Origin: Pseudocalidococcus sp964653145 | Lineage (GTDB): Bacteria > Cyanobacteriota > Cyanobacteriia > Thermosynechococcales > Thermosynechococcaceae | Assembly (NCBI GenBank): GCA_964653145.1 | Contig: CAZZCG010000017.1 | Span: 13,525 to 77,524, forward strand | Length of the DNA: 64,000 nucleotides | Reading direction: 5' to 3' | Program-made: the position numbers and the translations under genes | Notes under the pieces: model-generated | What the model was told of the DNA's origin: nothing | Database searches by the model: none | The model's input: the letters and a program-made list of their open reading frames with translations, nothing else | In this document: positions 18,126 to 27,314 of the stretch, in pieces | How positions within the stretch are numbered: the stretch's first letter is position 1 | How the letters are laid out: every line of letters begins with the position of its first letter

Positions 18126-18899
18126 ATGGGTGATCCAGAGGCTTTACGAACATTATTAACAGCGGTGGCCCAAGGCCGAGTTTCCCCAGACCAGGCCCTG
18201 GATCAGCTGAAGTATTTACCCTATGAACCCGTGGGAAATTTTGCCAAGCTGGATCATCATCGGGCGATTCGGACGGGATTTCCTGAGGTGATTTGGGGGC
18301 CTGGGAAAACACCACAACAACTGATTGAAATTTTCCAGGCCATGCGCGTCCATCATCCCTGTGTCATGGCCACTCGGATCACCGCTGAGGTCTTTACGGA
18401 AATTCATGGGGTGTTAGGCCAGTTGTACTATTTTCCAGCAGCCCGCATTTGCAGCACCACGGATTTACCTGTCCCTCGCTTTCCGGGAATCATTGGCCTG
18501 TTAGCGGCTGGAACTGCGGATTTAGCTGTGGCCGAAGAAGCTGCCATTACCGCCAGACTCCACGGGTTTACGATTCAACGGTTTTGGGATGTGGGAGTTG
18601 CCGGAATTCATCGCCTTTTGAGTGTTCGGGAGCAACTAAACCAGGCCCAGGTTTTGATTGTGGTCGCTGGAATGGAAGGGGCATTGGCCAGTGTGGTTGC
18701 TGGATTAGTGGATGTGCCAGTGATTGCTGTGCCGACCAGTGTGGGGTATGGAGCCAGTTTCGGTGGTCTTGCCCCCCTCTTAACCATGTTGAATTCCTGT
18801 GCGCCGGGGATTGGGGTGGTTAACATTGACAATGGCTTTGGGGCGGCGGTCTTAGCGGGACAGATTCTCCGGTCAGTACAAAAATTTATCCAAACTTAA
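18126..18899 (+). CDS. larB: nickel-pincer cofactor biosynthesis protein LarB
   Basis: A 257-residue protein with an N-terminal helical part and a C-terminal domain like PurE (AIR carboxylase): VVAGMEGALASVVAGLVDVP, then VGYGASFGGLAPLLTMLNSC. LarB carboxylates and hydrolyses nicotinic acid adenine dinucleotide, the first step to the nickel-pincer cofactor of lactate racemase. The region FAKLDHHRAIRTGFPEVIWG is a family hallmark. ATG 18126 is chosen over TTG 18120. larC, larE and larA are not next to it, so its role in this organism is uncertain. Confidence 0.9.
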   Translation: MGDPEALRTLLTAVAQGRVSPDQALDQLKYLPYEPVGNFAKLDHHRAIRTGFPEVIWGPGKTPQQLIEIFQAMRVHHPCVMATRITAEVFTEIHGVLGQLYYFPAARICSTTDLPVPRFPGIIGLLAAGTADLAVAEEAAITARLHGFTIQRFWDVGVAGIHRLLSVREQLNQAQVLIVVAGMEGALASVVAGLVDVPVIAVPTSVGYGASFGGLAPLLTMLNSCAPGIGVVNIDNGFGAAVLAGQILRSVQKFIQT

Positions 18900-18946
18900 G
18901 GCAGAGGCCAAGGGCCAATCTTTGCTATTGATGAGGGCAGACTGAG

Positions 18947-19057
18947 TCAGAATTGCACCAAAAATGCCACAGTTTCGGGTTGGGCATCTGGCACAGCCTT
19001 GAGATAATCCCCAAAGGCTTCCAAGATAGAATGGGGGCAAGCTAAATGTCGCTTAAC
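18947..19057 (-). pseudogene. possible gene remnant, C-terminal fragment
   Basis: On the minus strand a 36-codon open stretch reads like an ordinary protein end (ILEAFGDYLKAVPDAQPETV, then AFLVQF and stop). It has no ATG or GTG start and is bounded upstream by an in-frame TGA. It could be the remains of a lost gene, or chance. I do not recognise the parent. Confidence 0.25.
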
Positions 19058-19109
19058 TCACCAGGCCCATTGTTCGAGGGGGATGTTCACCCTTAAGTTA
19101 TAACTTGCT

Positions 19110-19523
19110 ATGCCTGACCCTAAATCATCTGCTCAGAGTGGAAAACCCAAGCCCGATTTTTTGCAAAAGTATGCCCCCTTCGTTCTCAATCAAAAGAAAG
19201 CGGATGAGATGGTCGAAGCCTATGCCAAAGGGAAACGGGATTTTCAAAAGTTAGATTTAAACGGCGTGAGTTTTAATGAAATTGATTTAAGCGGCATTGA
19301 CCTGAGTGGCGCGATTCTCACCGATGTGAGTTTTGCCAATGTCAACCTGAGTCATGCGAAACTGATTGAAGCCAATTTAGTCAACGCCACCTTTAATTCC
19401 GTTCAACTCAAGAGTACTAACTTTAGTCGGGCAAATTTACGCGGGGCCACCTTAACCAACACCACCCTGGCCCAGGCCACGTTAAAAGCCACGATCCTAC
19501 CCAACGGCCGGACATCTCCTTAA
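19110..19523 (+). CDS. pentapeptide repeat protein
   Basis: A 137-residue protein. After a charged N-terminus (KKADEMVEAYAKGKRDF) come about 13 consecutive pentapeptides of the A(D/N)LxX type, e.g. LSGIDLSGAIL, VNLSHAKLIEANLVNAT, RANLRGATL. These form a right-handed square beta-helix. Such proteins are very common in cyanobacteria and most have no known function. It is cytoplasmic by sequence, with no signal peptide. It ends 31 bases before the next gene, so co-transcription is possible. Confidence 0.88.
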   Translation: MPDPKSSAQSGKPKPDFLQKYAPFVLNQKKADEMVEAYAKGKRDFQKLDLNGVSFNEIDLSGIDLSGAILTDVSFANVNLSHAKLIEANLVNATFNSVQLKSTNFSRANLRGATLTNTTLAQATLKATILPNGRTSP

Positions 19524-19554
19524 CCCAAAAATTCTGAAAAAGTTGTTGACTGTT

Positions 19555-21300
19555 ATGGCCTGGATTGCCCGCTTGTGTTTGATTTTGGTTTTGTTTTTAA
19601 CCGGCTGTAGTGCCAATCTGTTTCGTAACCCAGCCGCCCAAGTTCCCCAACTGATTGCCAGCATTCCTGTTGATCCCAAGACCTTTAACTATGCCCTGAA
19701 CGAAGAGGTTCCCAATGTTTTTGGTTTCATCTATGAGGGGTTGATTACTGAAAATGCTGTCACGGGGGAATTGGAGCCGGCCTTAGCTGAATCCTGGGAC
19801 ATCAATCCAGAGGATCTGAGCATTACCTATACGCTGCGGCCAAACTTGAAATGGTCCGATGGCGAACCCCTGACAACGGCGGATGTGGTTTTTACCTATA
19901 ACGAAATTTACCTAAATCCGAAAATTCCCAGCAGCACCCTGGATATTCTCCAAATTGGCCAGAAACGGCAATTTCCCACCATCGCAGCTCTGGATGAACG
20001 CCGGGTTAAGTTTAGTTTGCCAGAACCCTTTGCTCCTTTTTTTCGGACAACGGGACTCCCGATTTTGCCAGAACATAGTTTAGGGCCTGGGGTACGCACC
20101 CTTGATAATGCTGGAAATCCCAAATTTTTGACCCTGTGGGGGACTCAGACAGATCCAAAGCTAATTATTGCCAATGGCCCCTTCACGATTGAACGCTACA
20201 CCACCAACCAACGAATTATTTTTCGCCGTAATCCCCACTACTGGAAAAATCCGGAGCCCTACCTGGAACGGTTTGTTTGGCAAATTGTCGATTCCACGGA
20301 CACAGCCCTGATTCAGTTTCGTTCCGGCAGCTTGGATGTTCTGGATGTGGCCCCGATGAATTTCTCCCTCTTAAAACGGGAAGAGGAGGCCGGGAATTTT
20401 CGCATCTACAATGGCGGGCCCCAAGCCGGGGTAACATTTTTATCGTTTAACCAAAATCAAGGCAGTCGTAACGGCAAACCCCTTGTCGATCCCATCAAGT
20501 CCGCCTGGTTTAATTCCATCCCGTTTCGCCAGGCCGTGGCCTATGCCCTGGATCGTCAAACCATGATCAATAACCTTTATCGGGGCCTGGGCACAACGCA
20601 AAATTCTCCCCTGTCCGTCCAAAGTCCCTACTACTTTTCCCCTGAGGCGGGATTACGGGTCTATGACTTTGATTTAGAACGGTCACGGCAATTACTCCGG
20701 GAGGCTGGGTTTACCTGGAATGCCCAAAATCAACTCCTGGATCCGGCGGACCATCGTGTCCAGTTCACCTTGCTGACCAATACGGGAAATGCAATTCGAG
20801 AGGCCTTGGGGGCGCAAATTAAACAAAACTTGGCGGCAATTGGTATCCAGGCCGACTTAAGTTTCATTAGCTTTAGCACTCTGGTGGAACGCCTGGCCAA
20901 CAGTTTTGACTGGGAAGCCTATGTTGGTGCCTTTACTGGGGGTGTTGAACCGAATAATGGGTTTAACATTTGGTCGCCCGATGGTCGCCTACACGTCTTT
21001 AACCAGTCAGATCCAGAATTAACGGGTCGGGTTGTCCAGGCCTGGGAGCAGCGCATTGGGGAGCTGTACGTCAAAGGGGCTCAAGAACTGGACGAAGACC
21101 GCCGCAAAGCCATCTATTTTGAAACCCAGGCCATTACCCAAGATGCCTTACCGTTTATTTATTTGGTTAACCCCCTCGCCCTGTCTGCGTTTCGAAATAC
21201 GATTCAAGGGGCCCAACCCACCGGGCTGGGAGGTGCGCTCTGGAATATTTCTCAGTTAAAACATTCTGATTTAGAGCCTGCTCGGAAACCCTTGGACTGA
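19555..21300 (+). CDS. ABC transporter substrate-binding lipoprotein, OppA/DppA family
   Basis: A 581-residue family-5 extracellular solute-binding protein. The N-terminus is a lipoprotein signal (ARLCLILVLFLTGC), with cysteine acylation expected. Family features include the region PALAESWDINPEDLSITYTL, LKWSDGEPLTTADVVFTYNE and FRQAVAYALDRQTMI. These proteins bind peptides, nickel or oligosaccharides; ligand not predictable here. No permease or ATPase gene is adjacent, so the partners are elsewhere. ATG 19555 gives the clean signal peptide; TTG 19543 would add four residues. Confidence 0.9.
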   Translation: MAWIARLCLILVLFLTGCSANLFRNPAAQVPQLIASIPVDPKTFNYALNEEVPNVFGFIYEGLITENAVTGELEPALAESWDINPEDLSITYTLRPNLKWSDGEPLTTADVVFTYNEIYLNPKIPSSTLDILQIGQKRQFPTIAALDERRVKFSLPEPFAPFFRTTGLPILPEHSLGPGVRTLDNAGNPKFLTLWGTQTDPKLIIANGPFTIERYTTNQRIIFRRNPHYWKNPEPYLERFVWQIVDSTDTALIQFRSGSLDVLDVAPMNFSLLKREEEAGNFRIYNGGPQAGVTFLSFNQNQGSRNGKPLVDPIKSAWFNSIPFRQAVAYALDRQTMINNLYRGLGTTQNSPLSVQSPYYFSPEAGLRVYDFDLERSRQLLREAGFTWNAQNQLLDPADHRVQFTLLTNTGNAIREALGAQIKQNLAAIGIQADLSFISFSTLVERLANSFDWEAYVGAFTGGVEPNNGFNIWSPDGRLHVFNQSDPELTGRVVQAWEQRIGELYVKGAQELDEDRRKAIYFETQAITQDALPFIYLVNPLALSAFRNTIQGAQPTGLGGALWNISQLKHSDLEPARKPLD

Positions 21301-21338
21301 TCTAAGTAACTTAATGCAGGTGGTTAGGAAGCAAGTTT

Positions 21339-21965
21339 CTAGCAGGTTGACCGATACTCGTTATCGATCACAAGACCATAACCTTGAGCAGACCCGCGCG
21401 CAATATCTGGAAGATGACAAAGCATTCCATCCCATGTCGTCTGTGCATTTAACGCATCAATAACAATTTGCAGTGGTGCAGCAAGAATTGCCTGAAAATC
21501 TGCTTCCTCAGAAACCTGAATCTTAAAGGCCAACTGCTCCTTGGGAGGAGAGAATTGAGCGTCAACTCCTGCTTTGTTGCCCCTTGGATCAACCCGATAC
21601 CAGCCAATTTCTGGTAAGTGAATGGCCGTAAAACCATGAAGGCTGTAGGGCGCGCCTTGGCCATCAATACTTAACCGCTGATAACAAAATCCCGCCGGAA
21701 TCTTGTTGGCCCGAAGTAATGCTGCCAGCAAATGACTCTTGGCATAGCAATACCCTGTTTTGTATCTGAGAACATCAGAGGCGCAACAAGTCACGGGATT
21801 CATCTGGTAGTCAAAGCTATGACGAATTTCATCTCGTACCCACTCAAAGCAGGCTTTTGCGATCGTTGTTGGTGTTTCCTGATCCGATGCAATCTGTTGA
21901 GCAAGCTCGAGGATTCCAGGATGTTGCCAATCAATAATTTCACTGGCTCTTAAGTATGCTTCCAT
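21339..21965 (-). CDS. transglutaminase-like cysteine protease fold protein
   Basis: A 208-residue transglutaminase-like protein. The triad is visible as Cys73 (GYCYAKSHLLAALLRA), His110 (SLHGFTAIHL) and Asp126 (YRVDPRGN). Such bacterial proteins are usually proteases or peptide-modifying enzymes; there is no signal peptide, so this one is probably cytoplasmic. ATG 21965 is chosen; a TTG at 21995 adds ten residues. It converges with the substrate-binding protein gene upstream, 38 bases apart. Confidence 0.85.
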   Translation of the reverse strand: MEAYLRASEIIDWQHPGILELAQQIASDQETPTTIAKACFEWVRDEIRHSFDYQMNPVTCCASDVLRYKTGYCYAKSHLLAALLRANKIPAGFCYQRLSIDGQGAPYSLHGFTAIHLPEIGWYRVDPRGNKAGVDAQFSPPKEQLAFKIQVSEEADFQAILAAPLQIVIDALNAQTTWDGMLCHLPDIARGSAQGYGLVIDNEYRSTC

Positions 21966-22225
21966 ATCAATTGCGCCACCGCTTGCAAAGGACAACTAAA
22001 CGACTAACCAAGATAGTCACTTCGCTTAGGAATGGGACAAAAACAGGTTTGAAACCCTTCTGAGCATTATTCTTGTTGGCTTAGCCTCCCGGAGGGATAG
22101 TGTCTCACTTTTGGCAGAAATGACTATAACTTCAAGAGACTGCCATCACTCCAGAACAATACTAGTACAGAGGCCGGTTCAGGCCTGGGAGCAAAGACTG
22201 AGAAAAGTCAACGATTGTTAGGGCA

Positions 22226-23149
22226 TTACCAGCCAAGTTTCTCTAAAACGGGCCGTGTACTCACAATATGTTTCCCCAGGCCCAACTTGTTCGGAGCCAC
22301 CCCCAACGCCAAGGAAACCAGTTGCGGTAAGTGCAAAATCGGTAAGCCCAGTTTCTCCCCAATCACGGCCTCAATTTCCGGTTGCCGCGAATCCAAATTC
22401 AAATGACACAGTGGACAGGGAGTGACAATACAATCGGCCCCGGCATCAATCGCTGCTTTTAATCGGGCCCCGGCCATCTTAAAGGAGACCTCGGTTGCGT
22501 AACTTGATAACGGCCAGCCACAGCATTGGGTTCGTCCTTCATACTCAATTGGAGTTGACCCCACCGCTTCAAATACTCGCTCCATGGATTGCGGATGGAT
22601 GGGAGAGTCAAAGGGTAAGGTCTTTTGAGCTCGGAGCAAATAACAGCCATAAAACGAGGCACAGCGTAATCCTTGCAACGGCCGGGTCACTTTTTCCCTG
22701 AGAGTTTCCAGGCCAACATCCCCGACCAATGCCCAAAGAATATGCTTGACTTCCGTAGAACCTTGATAGGGTTGACAGCCCTGGGCCTGGAGTAACTCAT
22801 TGATTTGCCCCACATAATCCGGCTCAGTCGTGAGTCTCTCTTGGAGTCGTTCATTCACATGACCCAAAACCCCCTGACATGTACTGCAATGGGTTAACAA
22901 CGGCAAGTTGAGTGATTCCGCTAAGGCAATATTCCGGGCATTCACCGTATCTTCTAGGAGCCAAGAGTCTTCCTTAAAGGTGCCAGACCCACAACAGGAG
23001 GCTTTTTTTAATTCAACCAGTTCAATTCCCAGAGCCTCGGCTAAGGACAGGGTGGATAGATGCAATTCTCGACAGGCCCCTTGGGCAACACATCCGGGAT
23101 AGTAGGCATATTGGAGGGTTTTCGCCGGAGCAGAAACGGCAGGGGACAT
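22226..23149 (-). CDS. HdrB-like iron-sulfur (CCG-domain) protein
   Basis: A 307-residue protein with two cysteine-rich CCG domains. The first has YYPGCVAQ, then CCGSGTFKED, then HCSTCQG; the second has FYGCYLLR, then TQCCGWPLSS and TPCPLCHLN. This is the plan of heterodisulfide reductase subunit B and of the membrane-associated subunit of some archaeal-type succinate dehydrogenases. In cyanobacteria the gene is annotated as HdrB-like or as a succinate dehydrogenase-associated subunit, and its exact redox partner is unproven. Nothing in the neighbourhood supplies one. Confidence 0.85.
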   Translation of the reverse strand: MSPAVSAPAKTLQYAYYPGCVAQGACRELHLSTLSLAEALGIELVELKKASCCGSGTFKEDSWLLEDTVNARNIALAESLNLPLLTHCSTCQGVLGHVNERLQERLTTEPDYVGQINELLQAQGCQPYQGSTEVKHILWALVGDVGLETLREKVTRPLQGLRCASFYGCYLLRAQKTLPFDSPIHPQSMERVFEAVGSTPIEYEGRTQCCGWPLSSYATEVSFKMAGARLKAAIDAGADCIVTPCPLCHLNLDSRQPEIEAVIGEKLGLPILHLPQLVSLALGVAPNKLGLGKHIVSTRPVLEKLGW

Positions 23150-23276
23150 AGGCTGGGCTAAAGAAAAACTAATTTAATTTTAGACGCTCCCTCCAGATTC
23201 CCTGCGAGAGTGAAGATTCGCAAAGAAATCAGGTTAAGATAATCTGCCTATATCCCTCCACTGCGACTCATTCCCT

Positions 23277-24203
23277 ATGGCATTCCAGGCTACTCCGACG
23301 CGACTCCAACAGGGCATCCATCGGGGAGAGTTTTTAATTACCGCTGAGGTTTGTCCACCCAAAGGCAGTAATCCCAGCCATATGTTAGCCCAGGCCAAGT
23401 TATTGCAAAACCGAGTTCATGGGATTAATATCACCGATGGTAGCCGGGCTGTGATGCGGATGAGTTCCTTGGTCTCAGCTATTTTGCTCAAACAAGCTGG
23501 CCTGGAACCGATCTATCAACTAGCCTGTCGCGACCGCAACCGAATTGCCCTGCAAGCGGATCTTTTAGCCGCCTCAGCCATGGGAATTCACAATGTTTTA
23601 GCCCTCACGGGGGATCCGATTAAAGCTGGCGATCACCCCCAGGCCAGGCCGGTCTTTGATTTAGAGTCCGTGCGACTGTTACAACTGATTCAAAAACTGA
23701 ATCGGGGCCTGGATGACCAAGAGCAACCATTACCGGATCAGCCAGCCAATCTTTTTCCCGGAGCGGCCATCGATCCCCAATCCCCCAGTTGGTCAGGGCT
23801 GCAACGACGATTTGAACGGAAAATTAATGCCGGGGCTCAGTTTTTCCAAAGTCAATTGATTACGGATTTTGAGCGACTGGATAAGTTCATGCAGCAAATT
23901 GCAGCGGGTTCAGGTAAACCCATTCTGGCGGGAATATTCTTACTCAAGTCAGCTAAAAATGCCCAGTTTATTAATCGAGCAGTTCCCGGCGTTCAGATTC
24001 CCGACTCGATTATTCAACGCCTAGCCCAGGCCCCGGAGCCGCTGCAAGAGGGCATTAAAATTGCTGCGGAACAAGTGCAACAGGCCCGTCAATTGTGCCA
24101 GGGCGTGCATTTAATGGCGGTTAAACGGGAAGACCTGATTCCCCAAATTCTCGATGCCGCCCAAATTCCTCCCATTGAGAGCCTGGAGTCACAGCATGTC
24201 TAG
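23277..24203 (+). CDS. metF: methylenetetrahydrofolate reductase
   Basis: A 308-residue FAD-dependent TIM-barrel enzyme that reduces 5,10-methylene- to 5-methyl-tetrahydrofolate for methionine synthesis. Motifs include LITAEVCPPKGSNP at the N-terminus, NITDGSRAVMRMSS, the QLACRDRNRIALQADLLAA block, NVLALTGDP and the FFQSQLITDF segment. Length is normal. Its last bases overlap the start of the methyltransferase gene (the ATG at 24196 lies eight bases before the metF end), so the two are translationally coupled. Confidence 0.9.
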   Translation: MAFQATPTRLQQGIHRGEFLITAEVCPPKGSNPSHMLAQAKLLQNRVHGINITDGSRAVMRMSSLVSAILLKQAGLEPIYQLACRDRNRIALQADLLAASAMGIHNVLALTGDPIKAGDHPQARPVFDLESVRLLQLIQKLNRGLDDQEQPLPDQPANLFPGAAIDPQSPSWSGLQRRFERKINAGAQFFQSQLITDFERLDKFMQQIAAGSGKPILAGIFLLKSAKNAQFINRAVPGVQIPDSIIQRLAQAPEPLQEGIKIAAEQVQQARQLCQGVHLMAVKREDLIPQILDAAQIPPIESLESQHV

Positions 24204-24930
24204 GGAATTTCAGTTACCCAAGATTGTCTTTTTTGGGCGCACCTTCGCGGAATACCAGGAGATGTTTAGCTTTACAGAGACAGAGTTGCAGGGGAAAAGG
24301 ATTCTTGACTGCCCCTCCGGCCCGGATTCCTTTGTCGCCGAAAGTTATCAGCGGGGCCTGGATGTGACGGGTTGTGATCCGGTCTATGAAAATCGCTCAG
24401 TTCCAGAGGTGTACGCCCAGGCCCAGGCCGATATTGCCCAGGCCATCGAGAAAGGTCGCCAAAAACTTGAGCAGTTTCCCACCCTCACCCCTGAAGGTTT
24501 TGAGGCATTTGCCCAGGCCAAGTTGGAAGCCATGGAAAAATTTGTCATTGACTATGGACAGCGCCCCGAAGCCTATGTGGCCGGTCGTTTACCGGAGTTA
24601 CCCTTTGCCGACTGTAGTTTTGATTGGGTCTTTTCTGCCCATTTTTTACTGGCCTACAGTTCTCTGGAAACCGGTGGCATTTTAGAATCCAGCCCCTTTG
24701 ATTTTGACTTTCACTGCCGAGCCGTGCTGGAACTACTGCGGGTTGCCCAGGCACAAATTCGCCTCTATCCCCTCTACACCAATAACCATCCCCGCCGACG
24801 CCATGCCTATGTGAATCCCCTGATTGAGTACCTGGAGGCCAAGGGACATCGAACCGAATTGTTACCCAGTACCTACAACCAAGGCTCCCCCGTGGAGAAC
24901 TTTACCCTCGTGGTTCATAAAGGCTCCTAG
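24196..24930 (+). CDS. SAM-dependent methyltransferase-like protein
   Basis: A 244-residue protein with a class I methyltransferase pattern: motif I region GKRILDCPSGPDSFVAES, acidic loop DVTGCDPVYEN, and the motif IV region LPFADCSFDWVFSAHFLL. The C-terminal half is compatible with the fold. ATG 24196 (MSREFQLPKIVFFGRTF) is used because the frame from 24154 lies wholly inside metF. Co-expression with metF suggests a link to one-carbon metabolism, but the substrate is unknown. Confidence 0.8.
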   Translation: MSREFQLPKIVFFGRTFAEYQEMFSFTETELQGKRILDCPSGPDSFVAESYQRGLDVTGCDPVYENRSVPEVYAQAQADIAQAIEKGRQKLEQFPTLTPEGFEAFAQAKLEAMEKFVIDYGQRPEAYVAGRLPELPFADCSFDWVFSAHFLLAYSSLETGGILESSPFDFDFHCRAVLELLRVAQAQIRLYPLYTNNHPRRRHAYVNPLIEYLEAKGHRTELLPSTYNQGSPVENFTLVVHKGS

Positions 24931-24962
24931 ACCCATCCCGCAGCCAGAGAGGGGTGAGACTG

Positions 24963-26744
24963 TCAAAGACTGAAGAGGGCCTTCATCCGCTGGCGAAACC
25001 AATTCATGGAGAGGAGGGTGGAGTGGACTTCTTCCGTTTCGGTAAAGAATCCGAGTTCCTGGAGAATCCGTTGATGGGCGGATAGTTCTGCGGCAATGGT
25101 TTCAGCCAGATTGGGGTCGCTTTGGAAGAGGGCTTTGAGGGAAGGCTGATTAATCACAAACACTGTGCAATTCTCCACCGCAGTGACTGTCGAAAGCCGA
25201 CTCATCCCCGTCAGGACAGAGATTTCCCCAAAGCATTCCCCGGGGTAGCTGGTGGCTAAACTTTGGTTTAAACGCTCAGAGCGCACCTCCACCACTCCAG
25301 CCAAAATCAAATAAATTTCGTTACCGGGGTCCCCAGGTTGATAAATCATTTGCCCTGATGGATAGAATCGTTCCTCCCCTTGCTCAATGAGAATATCCAA
25401 TTGCGGTTGGGTGCAGTTTTGGAAATAGGACACCTTCTGTAACATCTTCCGGAGTTCCCGATGTTGGCGGGTCGGTGTCAGAGGTAGTGGCGCTGGGGCC
25501 TGGGAAGTCGGGGTGACGTTTTTGGGCATTCGCATCCCGTCCCAGTTATGGACATAAATATCTCGTTGGGGAAATGGAACTTTAATTTCTTGGCGGCTGA
25601 GTTCTTGTTCAATTAAGAAATTGAGGGCACTTTTGATCGGTTCAGCATCCTGGGGGCGATTAATCCAAACTAGCAACTCAAACGATAAGGCGCTCTCTCC
25701 AAAGCCCTTAAACCAGACACTTGGTGGGGGATACAACAGGACGCGGGCGTCTTTGCGAGCCGCATTGAGGAGGGCTTCCGTGACCGTACCGGTATTACTG
25801 CCATAGGCCACGCCGACGGGAATATGCAGCCGACTTTGGGGACTGTGGTAGCTCCAGTTAATCACGTTTTTTTCAATGAAGCGGTTATTGGGAACAATCA
25901 CGAACTGACTGTCATTGGTGCGGACTACGGTGGAGCGAATTGAGATTTTTTCCACGGTGCCCGACAGCCCGTCCACTTCAATAAAATCCCCAACTTTGAT
26001 TGGTTGCTCAATTAGAATTGCCAGGCCACTGACAAAATTACTGGCCAAGTTCTGTAAACCAAAACCGATCCCAATCCCCAAGACCCCAGCTAAAACCGTC
26101 AAGGAACTCAAGTCAATCCCGGCGGTTTGCAACAGAATCATCAACCCAATCAGCGTCAGGGAATAGCTAATAATTCGGGTAATGGTTTCCTGGGCGCCAC
26201 GCTCAACCTGAAGACTTTTAAGGACACTGGCCTTGAACCACTCACTTAGCCAATGGGAAATAAAGAAAATCGCCACACTGAGGGCAATAATCAAAACCAG
26301 AAACCCCAGGGAAATTTTGTTACGCCCCGCCTCAAGAAGGGGACTATTGAATAGGGCGACCACCTCCTCAGTGAATCTGGTGAGGGCATTAATGATTGCT
26401 TCTTCGTAGGGATCGAGGGTGTGGGAGACCCGAATATTGACAAAAATAATTCCCAGCCAGAGAGCTATCCGAATCAACTGAAAAAACAACTTGAAACTGA
26501 AGCTGACCCAGGCCCGCTGTGAGACTTTGATCTTGGGAATAAAGAAGGTTTCGAGTTTGCGAATGGCAAAACGGAGGACAAAATAATCAAAGGCCACCGT
26601 CAGCAGGACAATCCCGACCATAATCCCGAGATCCCGCATCACGATCGTCCAGCTAAATTCTCCGGTGGGGTCAGACTTCTTGGCGGCTAGGAGTAGGGTT
26701 GCCAGGGCCAGGGTGGCATAAATCCGAAATTGGGCAAATCTCAT
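24963..26744 (-). CDS. MscS-type mechanosensitive channel with cyclic-nucleotide-binding domain
   Basis: A 593-residue membrane protein. Several hydrophobic helices (about 5-200) lead to the MscS pore and beta domain (LTVLAGVLGIGIGFGLQNLA, then VGDFIEVDGLSGTVEKISI). A C-terminal cyclic-nucleotide-binding domain follows at about 445-560 (FGEISVLTGMSRLSTVTA). Channels of this type open with membrane tension; the CNB domain suggests ligand gating, with cyanobacterial relatives thought to be gated or modulated by cyclic nucleotides. The ATG overlaps the stop of the upstream ankyrin gene by four bases. Confidence 0.93.
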   Translation of the reverse strand: MRFAQFRIYATLALATLLLAAKKSDPTGEFSWTIVMRDLGIMVGIVLLTVAFDYFVLRFAIRKLETFFIPKIKVSQRAWVSFSFKLFFQLIRIALWLGIIFVNIRVSHTLDPYEEAIINALTRFTEEVVALFNSPLLEAGRNKISLGFLVLIIALSVAIFFISHWLSEWFKASVLKSLQVERGAQETITRIISYSLTLIGLMILLQTAGIDLSSLTVLAGVLGIGIGFGLQNLASNFVSGLAILIEQPIKVGDFIEVDGLSGTVEKISIRSTVVRTNDSQFVIVPNNRFIEKNVINWSYHSPQSRLHIPVGVAYGSNTGTVTEALLNAARKDARVLLYPPPSVWFKGFGESALSFELLVWINRPQDAEPIKSALNFLIEQELSRQEIKVPFPQRDIYVHNWDGMRMPKNVTPTSQAPAPLPLTPTRQHRELRKMLQKVSYFQNCTQPQLDILIEQGEERFYPSGQMIYQPGDPGNEIYLILAGVVEVRSERLNQSLATSYPGECFGEISVLTGMSRLSTVTAVENCTVFVINQPSLKALFQSDPNLAETIAAELSAHQRILQELGFFTETEEVHSTLLSMNWFRQRMKALFSL

Positions 26745-27250
26745 CCTGCTGTTTTAGCACGGGCTGCTTTCAGGGCCTGGACAACTTCAGTATGCCCTGC
26801 TTCTAAGGCCCAAACCAAAGCAGTCCAGGAATTTTGATCCCGGATATTCAAATCAGCCCCCGCCCCCAGCAGCAGTTCCGTGGTGGATAATTGTCCCTTG
26901 GCCGCCGCCGCCATCAAAGGCGTTAAACCAAAGGTGGTCTGGGCATTAACCTTCGCCCCAGCAGCCAGCAAAGTTTCCACAATTGCGCCATGATTTCCCC
27001 CAGCGGCCGCCATCAGTGGGGTCCATTGATCGGCATCCCCCTGATCCACCAGGGCCCCAGCAGCCAGTAAAGCTTTAACTGAATTTAATGCTCCAGCTTC
27101 GGCGGCCAGGGCCAAGAGAGGGGTGCCATCGGTATTACAGGCGTGAACCTCTAACCCGGCCGCAAGAGCTTGAGTGATCACAGAGACATCATCAGTGGCC
27201 AAGGCCTGGATGAGAGCGTCAGTCACTGGATTCGGAGCAGTGTCAGTCAT
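26741..27250 (-). CDS. ankyrin repeat protein
   Basis: A 169-residue protein made of about four ankyrin repeats: GTPLLALAAEAGALNSVKAL, QWTPLMAAAGGNHGAIVETL, GLTPLMAAAAKGQLSTTELL and SWTALVWALEAGHTEVVQAL. No signal peptide. Ankyrin repeats bind proteins. The stop overlaps the ATG of the MscS/CNB channel gene (ATGA), so the two are co-translated. A role as a cytoplasmic partner of the channel is a fair inference, not shown. Confidence 0.9.
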   Translation of the reverse strand: MTDTAPNPVTDALIQALATDDVSVITQALAAGLEVHACNTDGTPLLALAAEAGALNSVKALLAAGALVDQGDADQWTPLMAAAGGNHGAIVETLLAAGAKVNAQTTFGLTPLMAAAAKGQLSTTELLLGAGADLNIRDQNSWTALVWALEAGHTEVVQALKAARAKTAG

Positions 27251-27314
27251 GGGGTATGCATCAGTAAGGCAATTCGAGGATGATTTTACCTCGAAAGTTC
27301 TAACCAGGCCCCCG

